A stretch of 34,674 nucleotides of DNA from Candidatus Moraniibacteriota bacterium (GCA_028695135.1 JAQVJM010000007.1:1-34674), one strand, 5' to 3'. Shown: positions 23,700 to 31,257, numbered from the stretch's first letter. Notes: generated by a model from the sequence alone, not told the origin. Program-made: numbers and translations.

Positions 23700-23728
23700 A
23701 TGCATAATAAAGCTAAAATAATAAAAAT

Positions 23729-24307
23729 ATGAACACCAATATATCCACGCTTTCGGGAATCATTGTTGTCGCCGTAGTCGCGGCTGCTTCGGGAGCATTT
23801 ATCTTTTCGGAGTTTGAAAAACAGGATTTTGATTTTTCTCCGATTATAGCGCAATATGATGTTTCAAAAACAGATACAGATAAAGGAGCAAATGAAGGAG
23901 GAGAGGTCGTTTGCAAAAATGAAAGTGCGTCGGGAGTCGATCTTCCGGCGATAAGATTCATTCCGGCCATATTTTCAGATGAAGAAAGGGAAGAATTGAC
24001 GGAAAAAGTGATCAATCCTTTTATCGAATTTGAAAAAGAATCTTACGTGGAAAACGGCATAATCAGCATCGCTGTGAATAAATACAGCGATAGCGAACTG
24101 GCCGAGATGAAAGATCCTAAATATATATATAAGATCGATGTGGTGTATCATGAGGGCTGGGGTGGCTGGCTGGAAAGGGAGGCGGGAGAGAAAATCGATT
24201 GGTGGGTTCCGGATTGCTTGGACGGATGCGAATTTTCAGATGAGTTTAAGGAAAGATATCCGGAAGTGGTGGAAAAATACGATGATCTGCAAAATTCGCA
24301 GGAATAA
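23729..24307 (+). CDS. Unrecognised membrane-anchored or secreted protein
   Basis: 192 residues with an uncleaved-looking N-terminal helix (about 7-28, rich in Val and Ala), a low-complexity linker (about 45-62), then a soluble acidic domain. That domain has VINPFIEFEKESY, ISIAVNKYSDSELAEM, and three cysteines (one at about 62, two in CLDGC at about 169-173). The run YHEGWGGWLEREAGEKIDWW is distinctive. I do not recognise the family. It has its own promoter and no terminator is visible. Confidence 0.6.
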   Translation: MNTNISTLSGIIVVAVVAAASGAFIFSEFEKQDFDFSPIIAQYDVSKTDTDKGANEGGEVVCKNESASGVDLPAIRFIPAIFSDEEREELTEKVINPFIEFEKESYVENGIISIAVNKYSDSELAEMKDPKYIYKIDVVYHEGWGGWLEREAGEKIDWWVPDCLDGCEFSDEFKERYPEVVEKYDDLQNSQE

Positions 24308-24436
24308 GTAGCCGTTTTTTTATAAATTTCTTTAGAGGCTTCTAGTTTTAATCAGGAAGGGGGAGGAAATTGAGTAAGTTTAAAATTATTCCAAATAAAC
24401 AGGGTTATTGCGGGCACTTTAGCGCCACTGACAGGC

Positions 24437-24445
24437 TGTGGATAA
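24437..24445 (-). promoter_or_regulatory. Perfect DnaA box
   Basis: TGTGGATAA, preceded by GGC, 14 nt before the -35 of a consensus promoter. The stretch 24308-24460 has no clear gene; a 29-codon TTG frame after AGGAAGGGGGAGG (24370-24459) is noted in the findings. Confidence 0.4.
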
Positions 24446-24459
24446 CTTTTATAAAATAA

Positions 24460-24487
24460 TTGACATATTTTTTAAAAGTGGGATAAT
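24460..24487 (+). promoter_or_regulatory. Near-consensus sigma-70 promoter
   Basis: TTGACA (24460-24465), 16-bp spacer, GATAAT (24482-24487) with extended TGG. The best -35 in this part of the window. It drives a ~115-nt RNA ending at the terminator at 24612, or the small genes beyond. Confidence 0.7.
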
Positions 24488-24579
24488 ATTAATGAGAGCG
24501 ATATTTAAAAAACAAAAATACAATTGAATATGGGAGGTATTCGTTTTTTGAGTAAAAACTCGAGAACCTTGAAAAATAT

Positions 24580-24612
24580 AGCAAAATCGTGGGTAGCGTT
24601 TTGCTTTTTTTG
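24580..24612 (+). terminator. Terminator or attenuator between promoter and small gene
   Basis: AGCAAAATCG / CGTTTTGCT stem with one bulged T and a 7-nt loop, then eight T's. It lies between the promoter at 24460 and the gene at 24644, so it defines a short RNA or an attenuator. Confidence 0.7.
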
Positions 24613-24643
24613 TTTTTATTAAACAATAAAAAAGGGGGATGAA

Positions 24644-24787
24644 ATGGGACGCGAAGAAGTTTTAATAATACTGGAATTGAGTCCGGTTTTTCAGGAGCTG
24701 GATGAAAAGTATAGGGAGGATGCCATTGTATATTTTCGAGACGCCGTAGAAAGCGCTGAAAAAAAATTAAAGGATCTTCCAAATTAG
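24644..24787 (+). CDS. 47-residue acidic hypothetical protein
   Basis: ATG preceded by AAAAAGGGGG with 4-5 nt spacing. The product is helical and acidic: it begins MGREEVLIILELSP and has EKYREDAIVYFRD, ending KKLKDLPN. No recognised family. It follows a promoter and an attenuator-like hairpin and precedes a micro-ORF and a terminator. The strong ribosome site and the coding-like amino-acid composition argue for a real gene. Confidence 0.6.
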   Translation: MGREEVLIILELSPVFQELDEKYREDAIVYFRDAVESAEKKLKDLPN

Positions 24788-24816
24788 AAAATCGACCCCT
24801 TTTCTCGGAGGAAAAG

Positions 24817-24843
24817 ATGAAAACAAAAACAATCAGGGTTTGA
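24817..24843 (+). CDS. Possible 8-codon leader peptide
   Basis: CGGAGG lies 7-8 nt before an ATG; frame MKTKTIRV then TGA at the foot of a terminator stem. Too short to judge; listed because the ribosome site is strong and the position mirrors the micro-ORF at 21113. Confidence 0.25.
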   Translation: MKTKTIRV

Positions 24844-24888
24844 CCGTTGACATTTAAAAAGCTAAACAGCTTGTCAGCGGTTTTTACT
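24843..24888 (+). terminator. Intrinsic terminator of the small-gene island
   Basis: ACCGTTGAC / GTCAGCGGT stem with one G-T pair and an inner AAGCT/AGCTT stem, followed by TTTTTACTTTT. Confidence 0.8.
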
Positions 24889-24912
24889 TTTATTCAGAAT
24901 TGGGAAAAAACC

Positions 24913-24941
24913 TTGATTATCTGATAAAAAACTGCTAAACT
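24913..24941 (+). promoter_or_regulatory. Promoter of tRNA-Glu
   Basis: TTGATT (24913-24918), 17-bp spacer, TAAACT (24936-24941) with extended TGC. About 70 nt before the mature tRNA 5' end. Confidence 0.5.
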
Positions 24942-24980
24942 CGTTTAGTATATTTTTCCGAATCATTCACAAAGATTTGC

Positions 24981-25015
24981 CTAAAACCTAATAGCTAAAA
25001 CCTAAGACCTGAATA
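24981..25015. repeat. Five heptads just before tRNA-Glu
   Basis: Exactly consecutive 7-nt units beginning CTAAAAC CTAATAG, then CTAAAAC again, CTAAGAC and CTGAATA. The array ends 2 nt before the tRNA, so it lies in the 5' leader removed by RNase P. Confidence 0.85.
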
Positions 25016-25017
25016 GA

Positions 25018-25092
25018 GGCCCCATCGTCTAGCGGCTAGGACGCAAGGTTCTCATCCTTGTAACAGGAGTTCGATTCTCCTTGGGGTCACCA
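25018..25092 (+). tRNA. tRNA-Glu (CTC anticodon)
   Basis: 75 nt with all arms: acceptor GGCCCCA/TGGGGTC (one G-T), D arm GTCTAGC..GAC, anticodon stem CAAGG/CCTTG around loop TTCTCAT (anticodon CTC), T arm AGGAG-TTCGATT-CTCCT, discriminator A and an encoded CCA. Close to E. coli tRNA-Glu in the D arm and variable loop. It is flanked on both sides by heptad arrays. Confidence 0.96.
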
Positions 25093-25102
25093 TAGGAAGA
25101 AA

Positions 25103-25137
25103 AGTTCAAAATTTGAAGTTAAAATTTTGTAAAATTA
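25103..25137. repeat. 7-nt-period array just after tRNA-Glu
   Basis: Five heptads starting AGTTCAA AATTTGA and then AGTTAAA, 11 nt after the CCA. Units resemble those before clpB (complementary strand) and in ileS. Confidence 0.6.
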
Positions 25138-25178
25138 AATGCCAAATTCCGATTAGGGCTTATAAAATCGATAAAAAT

Positions 25179-25206
25179 TTGACAATAAAAAAATTTCTGT
25201 TAATAT
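25179..25206 (+). promoter_or_regulatory. Promoter of greA
   Basis: TTGACA (25179-25184), 16-bp spacer, TAATAT (25201-25206) with extended TGT. Confidence 0.65.
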
Positions 25207-25266
25207 TATTTTTAATAAATAACTGCTTGAGGGCGGTCTTTTTAATTGCTTAAACTAAAAAAACAA

Positions 25267-25725
25267 ATGACGAAGATAGTCACAAAGGAAGGGCTACAAA
25301 AACTTCAGGAAGAGCTAGAGGACAGAAGAACAAGAATAAGGCAGGGTATCGCCAAAGATATCAAGGAAGCGAAAGAGCAGGGGGATCTGAGTGAGAACGC
25401 GGAATACAGCGAAGCCAAAAGACAACAAGCCGAAAACGAGGCAAGGATCGCCAAGCTGGAAATGACAATAAAAAACTCCCAAGTGTTTGAAAAGAACGGG
25501 GATTCCAACGGAAATGTGGAAATAGGATCGGATGTGGAGGTAAAATTTAACGGCAATAAAATCACTTTCCATATAGTGGGCGCCAGCGAAGCGGATCCCG
25601 CCAGCTTTAGGATTTCGAACGAATCTCCAATGGGCAAGGCTTTTATCGGAAAGAAGAAGGGGCAGATTGCCGAAGTGGAGACTCCCGGGGGAGTGGTTAA
25701 ATATAAGATTTTAAAGGTCTCTTAG
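25267..25725 (+). CDS. greA: Transcription elongation factor GreA
   Basis: Rescues backtracked RNA polymerase by stimulating transcript cleavage through the secondary channel. 152 residues from the ATG at 25267; an upstream in-frame TTG is rejected because the family starts here. The N-terminal coiled coil (about 8-75) bears the tip motif GDLSENAEYSEAK, with the catalytic acidic pair Asp40 and Glu43. The C-terminal FKBP-like domain covers about 83-152 with the SPMGKAFIGKKKGQI block. It has its own promoter and terminator. Confidence 0.96.
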   Translation: MTKIVTKEGLQKLQEELEDRRTRIRQGIAKDIKEAKEQGDLSENAEYSEAKRQQAENEARIAKLEMTIKNSQVFEKNGDSNGNVEIGSDVEVKFNGNKITFHIVGASEADPASFRISNESPMGKAFIGKKKGQIAEVETPGGVVKYKILKVS

Positions 25726-25747
25726 ATTTATCAATTTATAATTTTTT

Positions 25748-25779
25748 AAAGCTGTCCGCACAAAAGCGGGCGGTTTTTT
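25748..25779 (+). terminator. Intrinsic terminator of greA
   Basis: Stem CTGTCCGC/GCGGGCGG with two G-T pairs, 6-nt loop and six T's; extended by A-T pairs. Confidence 0.8.
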
Positions 25780-25784
25780 GTAAT

Positions 25785-25822
25785 CTCTATGAATTACGAA
25801 TTTTACGAATGTACGAAATTAT
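25785..25822. repeat. TACGAAT-type dispersed repeat
   Basis: CTCTATGAATTACGAAT, then TACGAATG and TACGAAA. The same arrangement, with the first two units 7 nt apart, is found inside ileS at 33826-33868. Confidence 0.7.
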
Positions 25823-25846
25823 TCCTCCTTTTTATTTTTTAATAAG

Positions 25847-25875
25847 TTGACAGTTTGAAAAAAAAGTCTTAAAAT
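25847..25875 (+). promoter_or_regulatory. Sigma-70 promoter of clpB
   Basis: TTGACA (25847-25852), 17-bp spacer, TAAAAT (25870-25875). Confidence 0.8.
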
Positions 25876-25879
25876 ATCA

Positions 25880-25906
25880 TTAGCACTCGTTAGAGTAGAG
25901 TGCTAA
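25880..25906. promoter_or_regulatory. CIRCE element (HrcA operator)
   Basis: Perfect TTAGCACTC-N9-GAGTGCTAA, starting 5 nt after the -10, so HrcA binding would block initiation. It predicts an hrcA gene elsewhere in the genome and heat-shock control of clpB. Confidence 0.95.
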
Positions 25907-25941
25907 TATAAAAATTAATTCAAAAATCAAGGACAGCAATT

Positions 25942-25976
25942 TTTAACTTTGCACTTTGAATTTTGGACTTATAAAT
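25942..25976. repeat. Five heptads ending at the clpB start codon
   Basis: Consecutive units TTTAACT TTGCACT, then TTGAATT, TTGGACT, TATAAAT, ending exactly one base before the ATG. It occupies the place where a Shine-Dalgarno would be; none is present. Confidence 0.8.
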
Positions 25977-28586
25977 ATGGACATAAATAAATTTACCGCA
26001 AAAAGCCAGGAGGCTATAAGGATCGCCCAAGACATAGCTGTCGGAAAAAACCAGCAACAGGTGGATACCTATCACTTATTAAGTGCATTGATCTCCCAGG
26101 AAGATTCGATTGTTTTTACCGTTCTCAAAAAAATTGAGATAAATCTGGATGATTTTAGAAAAGAAATTGAAGAAAAGATAGATCGTTTGCCTAGGATTGC
26201 AAGTCCGACAGAGGGGCAGATCTATATAACCCAGTCCGTCGGAATGGCTCTGGAGCAAGCGGAAAAAGAAATGGCAAAGATGGGCGACGAATTCGTTTCT
26301 ACCGAGCACATTTTTTTAGCTGTTTTAAATTCTCATGAATTAAAAGATATTTTTGAGAAGTATGACATAGGATATGACAATGTCTTAAAGATCCTTTCCG
26401 AAACCAGGGGGAGCCACAAGGTGGACAGTCCCGAGCCGGAAGGGAAATTCCAGGCTTTGGAAAAATATACAGTAAATCTCACAAAGTTGGCCAGGGAAGA
26501 AAAACTTGATCCGGTTATAGGTCGAGACGAGGAGATCAGGAGAGTTTCCCAGGTATTGAGCCGAAGGACGAAAAACAATCCGGTCCTGATAGGCGAGGCG
26601 GGAACAGGAAAAACTGCAATAGTGGAGGGGTTGGCGCAAAGGATAGTCTCGGGAGATATTCCGGAAAGCTTGAGGAACAAAGAAATCGTGAGCTTGGATC
26701 TAGGATCCCTTTTGGCCGGAGCGAAATTCAGGGGATCTTTTGAAGAGAGGCTCAAGGCAATATTGAAGGAGATAGAGGTTTCCGCCGACAAATACATTAT
26801 TTTCATAGACGAACTTCATACCCTGGTGGGAGCCGGAGCGGTTGAAGGCGCCCTGGACGCTTCCAATATGCTCAAACCCGCATTGGCCAGAGGAAAAATG
26901 AGGACGATCGGAGCAACCACTTTGAAGGAATATCAGAAATATATCGAAAAGGATGCGGCGCTGGAAAGAAGGTTCCAGCCGGTATATGTGAGCGAGCCTT
27001 CCGAGGAAGATGCTATCGCGATACTTAGGGGGATAAAGGAAAAATACGAACTCCATCATGGGATAAGAATTACTGATAACGCCATAGTTTCAGCGGTAAA
27101 GCTTTCTAATCGGTATATCTCCGACAGATTTTTGCCTGACAAGGCCGTTGATCTTATCGACGAGGCGGCTTCTTCTTTGCGCATCGAGATAGACTCACGT
27201 CCTACAGAAATTGACCAGTTGGAGAGAAAAATCAGAAGGCTGGAAATCGAAAAAAAAGCTCTTAAAAAAGAAAAAAATCATAAGGCCAAGGAAAAGATAT
27301 CTGAGATAGGAAGAGATCTGGCCGATCTGAAAGAAAAGTCAAAAAAGCTGACATTGCAATGGAAGTCGGAAAAAAATCTTATTTCCGCAATTCAAAAGCA
27401 CAAAGAAGACATCGATAAGCTAAGATCCGAAGCTGAAGTTGCCGAGAGAAAGGGGGAATTGGATAAGGTGGCGGAGATCCGTTATGGAAAAATACCGGAG
27501 CTGGAAAAATCGATAAAGAAAGAAGGCGAAAAACTCAATAAGCTTCAGGAAAAAGGAGCGGTTTTAAAAGAAGAAATTACCGAAGAGGATATCGCCCAAG
27601 TCGTTTCGCGCTGGACCGGGATTCCGGTTTCCAAAATGCTTCAGAGTGAAATTCAAAAACTTTCCAAATTGGAGGAATTTCTAGGAAAGAGAGTGGTTGG
27701 CCAGGAGGAAGCGATAAGATCCGTTTCTAATGCCATAAGAAGATCTAGGGCCGGAGTTTCCGAAGAGGGGCGCCCGATAGGATCTTTCATATTTCTCGGT
27801 CCTACCGGAGTAGGGAAGACCGAATTGGCCAAAGCTTTGACCGAATCTCTCTTCGACGATGAAAAAGCGCTGATCCGCTTAGATATGAGCGAATATATGG
27901 AAGCCCATTCCACATCCAAAATGATCGGGTCTCCTCCCGGATACGTGGGGTACGATGAAGGAGGACAGCTTACGGAAATAATCCGCCGCCGGCCTTATAG
28001 CGTGATCCTTTTTGACGAAATAGAAAAGGCCCATCCCCAGGTCTTTAATATCCTTCTCCAGATCTTGGATGATGGAAGGCTTACTGATGCCAAGGGCCGG
28101 GTGGTGAGCTTTAAAAATGCCGTCATCATAATGACTTCCAATGTCGGTTCGGAAATTATTTATAGTAGCAGTGAAGAAGTGGGATTTAAGAAAAAAAGCG
28201 GAAGAAAGATAATTGAAGAAGACATGCGCGAAAAAGTCATGGCGTCGCTCAGAGAAAGGTTCAAGCCCGAATTTCTGAACCGCTTGGATGATATAATAAT
28301 CTTCCATCCGATCAACAGAAAAATGCTTGAGAAGATAGTGGATCTGCAGTTAGAAGTTGCCAAAAAAAGATTGGGAAGAAAGGAAATCAAAGTTGAATTT
28401 TCCAAAGATGCTAAAAAATATCTTGCCAAAAAAGGTTATGATCCCGTTTACGGAGCCAGACCGCTCAAGCGCGTAATCCAAAATGAGATTCTTGATGAAA
28501 TGGCACTAAGGATCATTGAAGGAAAAATCAAAGAGGGCGATAAAGTCATAATAACTTTAAAAAACAATAGAATAAATATTGGATAA
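25977..28586 (+). CDS. clpB: ClpB disaggregase
   Basis: Hexameric AAA+ chaperone that, with DnaK, dissolves aggregated proteins after heat stress. 869 residues from the ATG at 25977 (family start [13 protein letters not shown]). N domain about 1-145; first AAA+ module with Walker A GEAGTGKT at 206-213 and Walker [10 protein letters not shown]; a long middle coiled coil (about 400-535), which marks ClpB apart from ClpA/ClpC; second module with GPTGVGKT at 608-615, [12 protein letters not shown] and a sensor region; C-terminal small domain with [15 protein letters not shown]. Regulated by the CIRCE element and sigma-70 promoter just upstream. No Shine-Dalgarno. Confidence 0.97.
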   Translation: MDINKFTAKSQEAIRIAQDIAVGKNQQQVDTYHLLSALISQEDSIVFTVLKKIEINLDDFRKEIEEKIDRLPRIASPTEGQIYITQSVGMALEQAEKEMAKMGDEFVSTEHIFLAVLNSHELKDIFEKYDIGYDNVLKILSETRGSHKVDSPEPEGKFQALEKYTVNLTKLAREEKLDPVIGRDEEIRRVSQVLSRRTKNNPVLIGEAGTGKTAIVEGLAQRIVSGDIPESLRNKEIVSLDLGSLLAGAKFRGSFEERLKAILKEIEVSADKYIIFIDELHTLVGAGAVEGALDASNMLKPALARGKMRTIGATTLKEYQKYIEKDAALERRFQPVYVSEPSEEDAIAILRGIKEKYELHHGIRITDNAIVSAVKLSNRYISDRFLPDKAVDLIDEAASSLRIEIDSRPTEIDQLERKIRRLEIEKKALKKEKNHKAKEKISEIGRDLADLKEKSKKLTLQWKSEKNLISAIQKHKEDIDKLRSEAEVAERKGELDKVAEIRYGKIPELEKSIKKEGEKLNKLQEKGAVLKEEITEEDIAQVVSRWTGIPVSKMLQSEIQKLSKLEEFLGKRVVGQEEAIRSVSNAIRRSRAGVSEEGRPIGSFIFLGPTGVGKTELAKALTESLFDDEKALIRLDMSEYMEAHSTSKMIGSPPGYVGYDEGGQLTEIIRRRPYSVILFDEIEKAHPQVFNILLQILDDGRLTDAKGRVVSFKNAVIIMTSNVGSEIIYSSSEEVGFKKKSGRKIIEEDMREKVMASLRERFKPEFLNRLDDIIIFHPINRKMLEKIVDLQLEVAKKRLGRKEIKVEFSKDAKKYLAKKGYDPVYGARPLKRVIQNEILDEMALRIIEGKIKEGDKVIITLKNNRINIG

Positions 28587-28613
28587 AATCCGGATCGGTG
28601 CTAAAATACAAGC

Positions 28614-28739
28614 ATGAACACATTAAATGTATTTCTGGATAATTTTTTGAGAAAGACTCTTTGGATATGGCTTCCCTTTTATGCCTTATATCGCCTTACC
28701 AGGGAGATTTTGAAATTTTCCAATGGCGATAAAAAATAA
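28614..28739 (+). CDS. 41-residue membrane mini-protein
   Basis: Frame MNTLNVFLDNFLRKTLWIW then LPFYALYRLTREILKF and a basic end. One aromatic-rich amphipathic or membrane helix. It lies 27 nt after clpB and overlaps the next gene by 17 nt, which suggests translational coupling to the pilin-peptidase gene. I do not know a family. No Shine-Dalgarno. Confidence 0.5.
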   Translation: MNTLNVFLDNFLRKTLWIWLPFYALYRLTREILKFSNGDKK

Positions 28740-29655
28740 TATCCATCTTTCAAGGATAGTTTATCTTTCAGTTTTTTGTTTCATTATCCTTTTTTCTTTT
28801 TCTGCCGCCGATAACGCCAGTGCGGCTTTGGTGCCATGCGGAAGGACGGCGGATGATCCGGCGACTGCCATCAATGAAACAAATCCTTGCCGGCTTTGCC
28901 ATCTGATAACCGGAATCCACGGAATAATAACCTGGGGAAGGAATATCCTCATAATTGTCGGCATCGCGGCCATAACCATCGGGGGAGTGATGTATATAGT
29001 TTCGGCCGGAAACGAAGAGACGATGGAGACGGCCAAAAATTTCATCAAGCAGTCTCTCTACGGCGTGGCGATAGTCCTGGGAGCCTGGCTCATCGTCAAT
29101 ACTACTATGTGGCTTCTGGCAACCAATGACGATCTGGGAATAGGTGTTGCCGGCTGGGATGAATTCAATTGCTATCCGGATGGCATTGTTCCGCCAACTC
29201 CAACTCCAGCTCCAGCCCCAACTCCAACTCCAACAACGCCTCCTCCCGCAGAACCCATAATGGGAACAGAGCAGGAAGTGAGAGATTTATTTGCTTCTGA
29301 AGGGATATCAATAAACAATCTTCCTTGCGAACCTGGCCAGACAGTGGGATGCACGGATGTGGGAGGGCTTTTGTCGAGTACCATAAATGGAGTGATAGCT
29401 CTCAATGACGCTTGTCCGGAATGCAATATTATTATAACAGGCGGATCAGAAGGCGGGCATGCGCCGGGAGACTATTCTCACGAGACCGGATACAAGGTCG
29501 ACCTCGGGCTTAATTCAACTCTGAATAATTATATAACCACCAATTATGATTTTATCGGAACGCGGAGCGACGGAGCGCGGATGTATGAGGATGACGGTGG
29601 CAATATTTACGCTTTAGAAAGCAATCATTGGGATGTCTGCTATCATTGCTTTTAG
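28723..29655 (+). CDS. VirB2-like pilin domain fused to an M15-type peptidase
   Basis: 310 residues. Signal peptide (about 1-35), then a short loop with CRLCH, then two membrane helices (about 68-96 and 107-133) with the TrbC/VirB2-like pattern IITWGRNILIIVGIAAITIG and FIKQSLYGVAIVLGAWLIVN. A Pro/Thr/Ala linker (about 157-178) built of CCAACT-like hexamers follows. The C-terminal domain (about 180-310) has SHETGYKVDL (His253, Asp260) and NHWDV (His302), the His-Asp-His zinc pattern of M15 D,D-carboxypeptidase-like or L-Ala-D-Glu-type murein hydrolases. VirB2-like proteins form type IV secretion pili; a tethered wall hydrolase could open the peptidoglycan for pilus passage. The fusion role is inferred. 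Confidence 0.75.
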   Translation: MAIKNNIHLSRIVYLSVFCFIILFSFSAADNASAALVPCGRTADDPATAINETNPCRLCHLITGIHGIITWGRNILIIVGIAAITIGGVMYIVSAGNEETMETAKNFIKQSLYGVAIVLGAWLIVNTTMWLLATNDDLGIGVAGWDEFNCYPDGIVPPTPTPAPAPTPTPTTPPPAEPIMGTEQEVRDLFASEGISINNLPCEPGQTVGCTDVGGLLSSTINGVIALNDACPECNIIITGGSEGGHAPGDYSHETGYKVDLGLNSTLNNYITTNYDFIGTRSDGARMYEDDGGNIYALESNHWDVCYHCF

Positions 29656-29674
29656 TATTTTTTGAATATTATAA

Positions 29675-30121
29675 ATGAAAAAAAATAAAGCGATTTTTTA
29701 TTTTATTTTTTATTATCTCCCCGTTTTTCTCTGGATGGGGCTGATTTTTTATTTTTCATCCCTTCAGGGCAATGGAATAAAATGGGAGCCCAACTTTTGG
29801 TTCTATGCGGAAAGGAAGGGCGCGCATATATTCGAATATTTCGTTTTGACTTTTTTGATCGCCAGAGCTTTTTTTGCCGGAGAAAAGATTGAAAGCACAA
29901 GGCCTGATCTTAAAGACAAAAATTTTTTAAAGATCATTCTTGCTGGCGCAGTTTCTCTTTTGTACGCTTTTTCGGACGAGATGCATCAGGCATTCGTTTT
30001 TGGAAGAGAAGGCAAGATTTCGGATATCGGAATAGATCTAGCAGGTATTTTAATTGCGATTTTTATAGTTATTAGATTCCGTAAAAATAAATTCTTTAAG
30101 ACTATTTTTTACGTAAAATGA
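29675..30121 (+). CDS. VanZ-family membrane protein
   Basis: 148 residues with four membrane segments. Family marks: LWMGLIFYFSSLQG near the N-terminus, RKGAHIFEYFVLTFL, and LLYAFSDEMHQAFVFGREGK then DIGIDLAGI near the C-terminus, matching the DExHQ..vpGR...D...D..G pattern. VanZ confers slight teicoplanin resistance in enterococci by an unknown mechanism; in most bacteria the role is unknown. It follows the pilin-peptidase gene by 19 nt and may be co-transcribed. Confidence 0.88.
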   Translation: MKKNKAIFYFIFYYLPVFLWMGLIFYFSSLQGNGIKWEPNFWFYAERKGAHIFEYFVLTFLIARAFFAGEKIESTRPDLKDKNFLKIILAGAVSLLYAFSDEMHQAFVFGREGKISDIGIDLAGILIAIFIVIRFRKNKFFKTIFYVK

Positions 30122-30134
30122 AGCATCTCTCATA

Positions 30135-30413
30135 ATGAGCAGCAAAGGGGCATTCTTTTATTTTTTAGGTCTACGCACAGGTAAGGGGTTCGGTAAGACT
30201 TTTTTTGTTTTAAAATCAGATAAAGATAATCGGCTTAAAATTAAGAACTACAAGAAATTATCAAATAAATTATACGATTATGTTGCGGTCGCAATAAAAC
30301 CGTATAATTATAATTTTGTTTTTTTAAGAATTTATTTTTTGAATAATAAAATAAATTTGATCAAACTGGATAAAAATAAAATATTGAAACCATATTTGCG
30401 CGGTCGAACATGA
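30135..30413 (+). CDS. Doubtful 92-residue hypothetical protein
   Basis: Open frame after VanZ giving a basic, Tyr-, Asn- and Lys-rich product starting MSSKGAFFYFLGLRTGKG. The segment is very AT-rich, so a chance frame is possible. There is no Shine-Dalgarno, no recognised motif and no terminator of its own. It lies 13 nt after the VanZ stop on the same strand, the only argument in its favour. Confidence 0.3.
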   Translation: MSSKGAFFYFLGLRTGKGFGKTFFVLKSDKDNRLKIKNYKKLSNKLYDYVAVAIKPYNYNFVFLRIYFLNNKINLIKLDKNKILKPYLRGRT

Positions 30414-30451
30414 GCGGTATATTATAGTTTTTAAAAAAATTTTAAAATTAA

Positions 30452-30477
30452 AAAACATCCGTCGAAACGGATGTTTT
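30452..30477 (-). terminator. Terminator of the infC-rpmI-rplT operon
   Basis: Perfect 10-bp stem AAAACATCCG/CGGATGTTTT with a 6-nt loop; on the minus strand a T-run TTTTTT follows. It may also stop plus-strand transcripts. Confidence 0.8.
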
Positions 30478-30493
30478 CAATAAGCCAAGAAGT

Positions 30494-30514
30494 TAAAACC
30501 TAAAAACTAAAAGC
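30494..30514. repeat. Three heptads after rplT
   Basis: TAAAACC TAAAAAC TAAAAGC lies 4 nt from the rplT stop codon. Same word family as the arrays before nrdD and tRNA-Glu. Confidence 0.6.
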
Positions 30515-30518
30515 CGAT

Positions 30519-30866
30519 TTATTTCTTCACTTCTTCCATGAATTTCTCAAAAACTTTGGGATCATCTTTAGCCATTTGAGACAGGACTTTTCTGTCTAAT
30601 TCTATTTTTTTATCTTTCAAAATCTTGATGAATTTGCTGTAGCTCAGATCAAAATTTCTTACCGCGTTATTGAGTCTTAAAATCCAGAGGTTTCGCATGG
30701 TTCTTTTCTTGGCCCGGCGGTCGCGATAAGCGTATTTTCCAGCCTTAAGGACAGCTTCTTTAGCCGCTCTAAAATTGGACTTTCTTCTCCAGCGAAAACC
30801 CTTGGCTAATTTCAATAAATTTTTTCTTCTCTTGCTGGCGGCAACTCCGCGTTTTACTCTAGTCAT
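30519..30866 (-). CDS. rplT: Ribosomal protein bL20
   Basis: Large-subunit protein binding 23S rRNA early in assembly; in E. coli and B. subtilis it also represses its own operon. 115 residues, normal length, with TRVKRGVAASKRRKNLLKLA, RDRRAKKRTMRNLWILRLN and the C-terminal SYSKFIKILK block. It ends the classic infC-rpmI-rplT order. The only purine-rich ribosome-site-like word (GGAAG) before its ATG comes from the octad array at 30871-30909. Confidence 0.97.
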   Translation of the reverse strand: MTRVKRGVAASKRRKNLLKLAKGFRWRRKSNFRAAKEAVLKAGKYAYRDRRAKKRTMRNLWILRLNNAVRNFDLSYSKFIKILKDKKIELDRKVLSQMAKDDPKVFEKFMEEVKK

Positions 30867-30870
30867 AAAT

Positions 30871-30909
30871 TAGCTTCCTAGCTCCCTAGCTTCCTAGCTC
30901 CCTAGCTTT
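30871..30909. repeat. 8-nt-period array between rpmI and rplT
   Basis: TAGCTTCC TAGCTCCC repeated in alternation, 4.9 copies with a 16-nt super-period. The only array with period 8 and the most perfect in the window. It lies 4 nt upstream of the rplT ATG on the minus strand. Confidence 0.9.
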
Positions 30910-30922
30910 AAAATTATAAAAA

Positions 30923-30950
30923 AGCTATGAGCTATAAGCCAAAAGCTGAT
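30923..30950. repeat. Four heptads after rpmI
   Basis: AGCTATG AGCTATA, then AGCCAAA and AGCTGAT, 3 nt beyond the rpmI stop codon. Shares the AGCT core with the octad array next to it. Confidence 0.8.
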
Positions 30951-30952
30951 AT

Positions 30953-31144
30953 CTAGTTAATTGCTTTTAAAATATTAGCAGCTTCTTTTCCGACTATCTG
31001 TCTGTCTAGCCTCTTTTTTCTTTTGAATTTACCGGTCTGCTTGCTGTTAAAATGATTCTGCTTGGTATATCTTCTCATAACCTTTTTCTTTCCGGTTATC
31101 CTAATTTTTTTCATAAGAGACCTTTTACTTTTCATCTTTGGCAT
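30953..31144 (-). CDS. rpmI: Ribosomal protein bL35
   Basis: 63-residue basic protein of the large subunit. The start MPKMKSKRSLMKKIRIT matches the family pattern MPK.KT...A.KR, and RRYTKQNHF.SKQTGKFKRKKR is present. It is between infC and rplT in the usual order. Gaps on both sides (113 and 86 nt), unusually long for this operon, are filled mainly by heptad and octad arrays. No Shine-Dalgarno. Confidence 0.95.
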   Translation of the reverse strand: MPKMKSKRSLMKKIRITGKKKVMRRYTKQNHFNSKQTGKFKRKKRLDRQIVGKEAANILKAIN

Positions 31145-31148
31145 AACT

Positions 31149-31176
31149 TAGAATTTAGAATTTGGAATTTAGAATC
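31149..31176. repeat. Four heptads upstream of rpmI
   Basis: TAGAATT TAGAATT, then TGGAATT and TAGAATC in strict register, 4 nt before the rpmI start on the minus strand. The rest of the infC-rpmI gap (31177-31257) shows no gene. Confidence 0.85.
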
Positions 31177-31257
31177 TTTGATTATCTATATACCAACTCC
31201 ATATTTAATTTCTTAAATTTATATAATTTTATTGGGTGGCGCCTAGGAGCGCGAATC

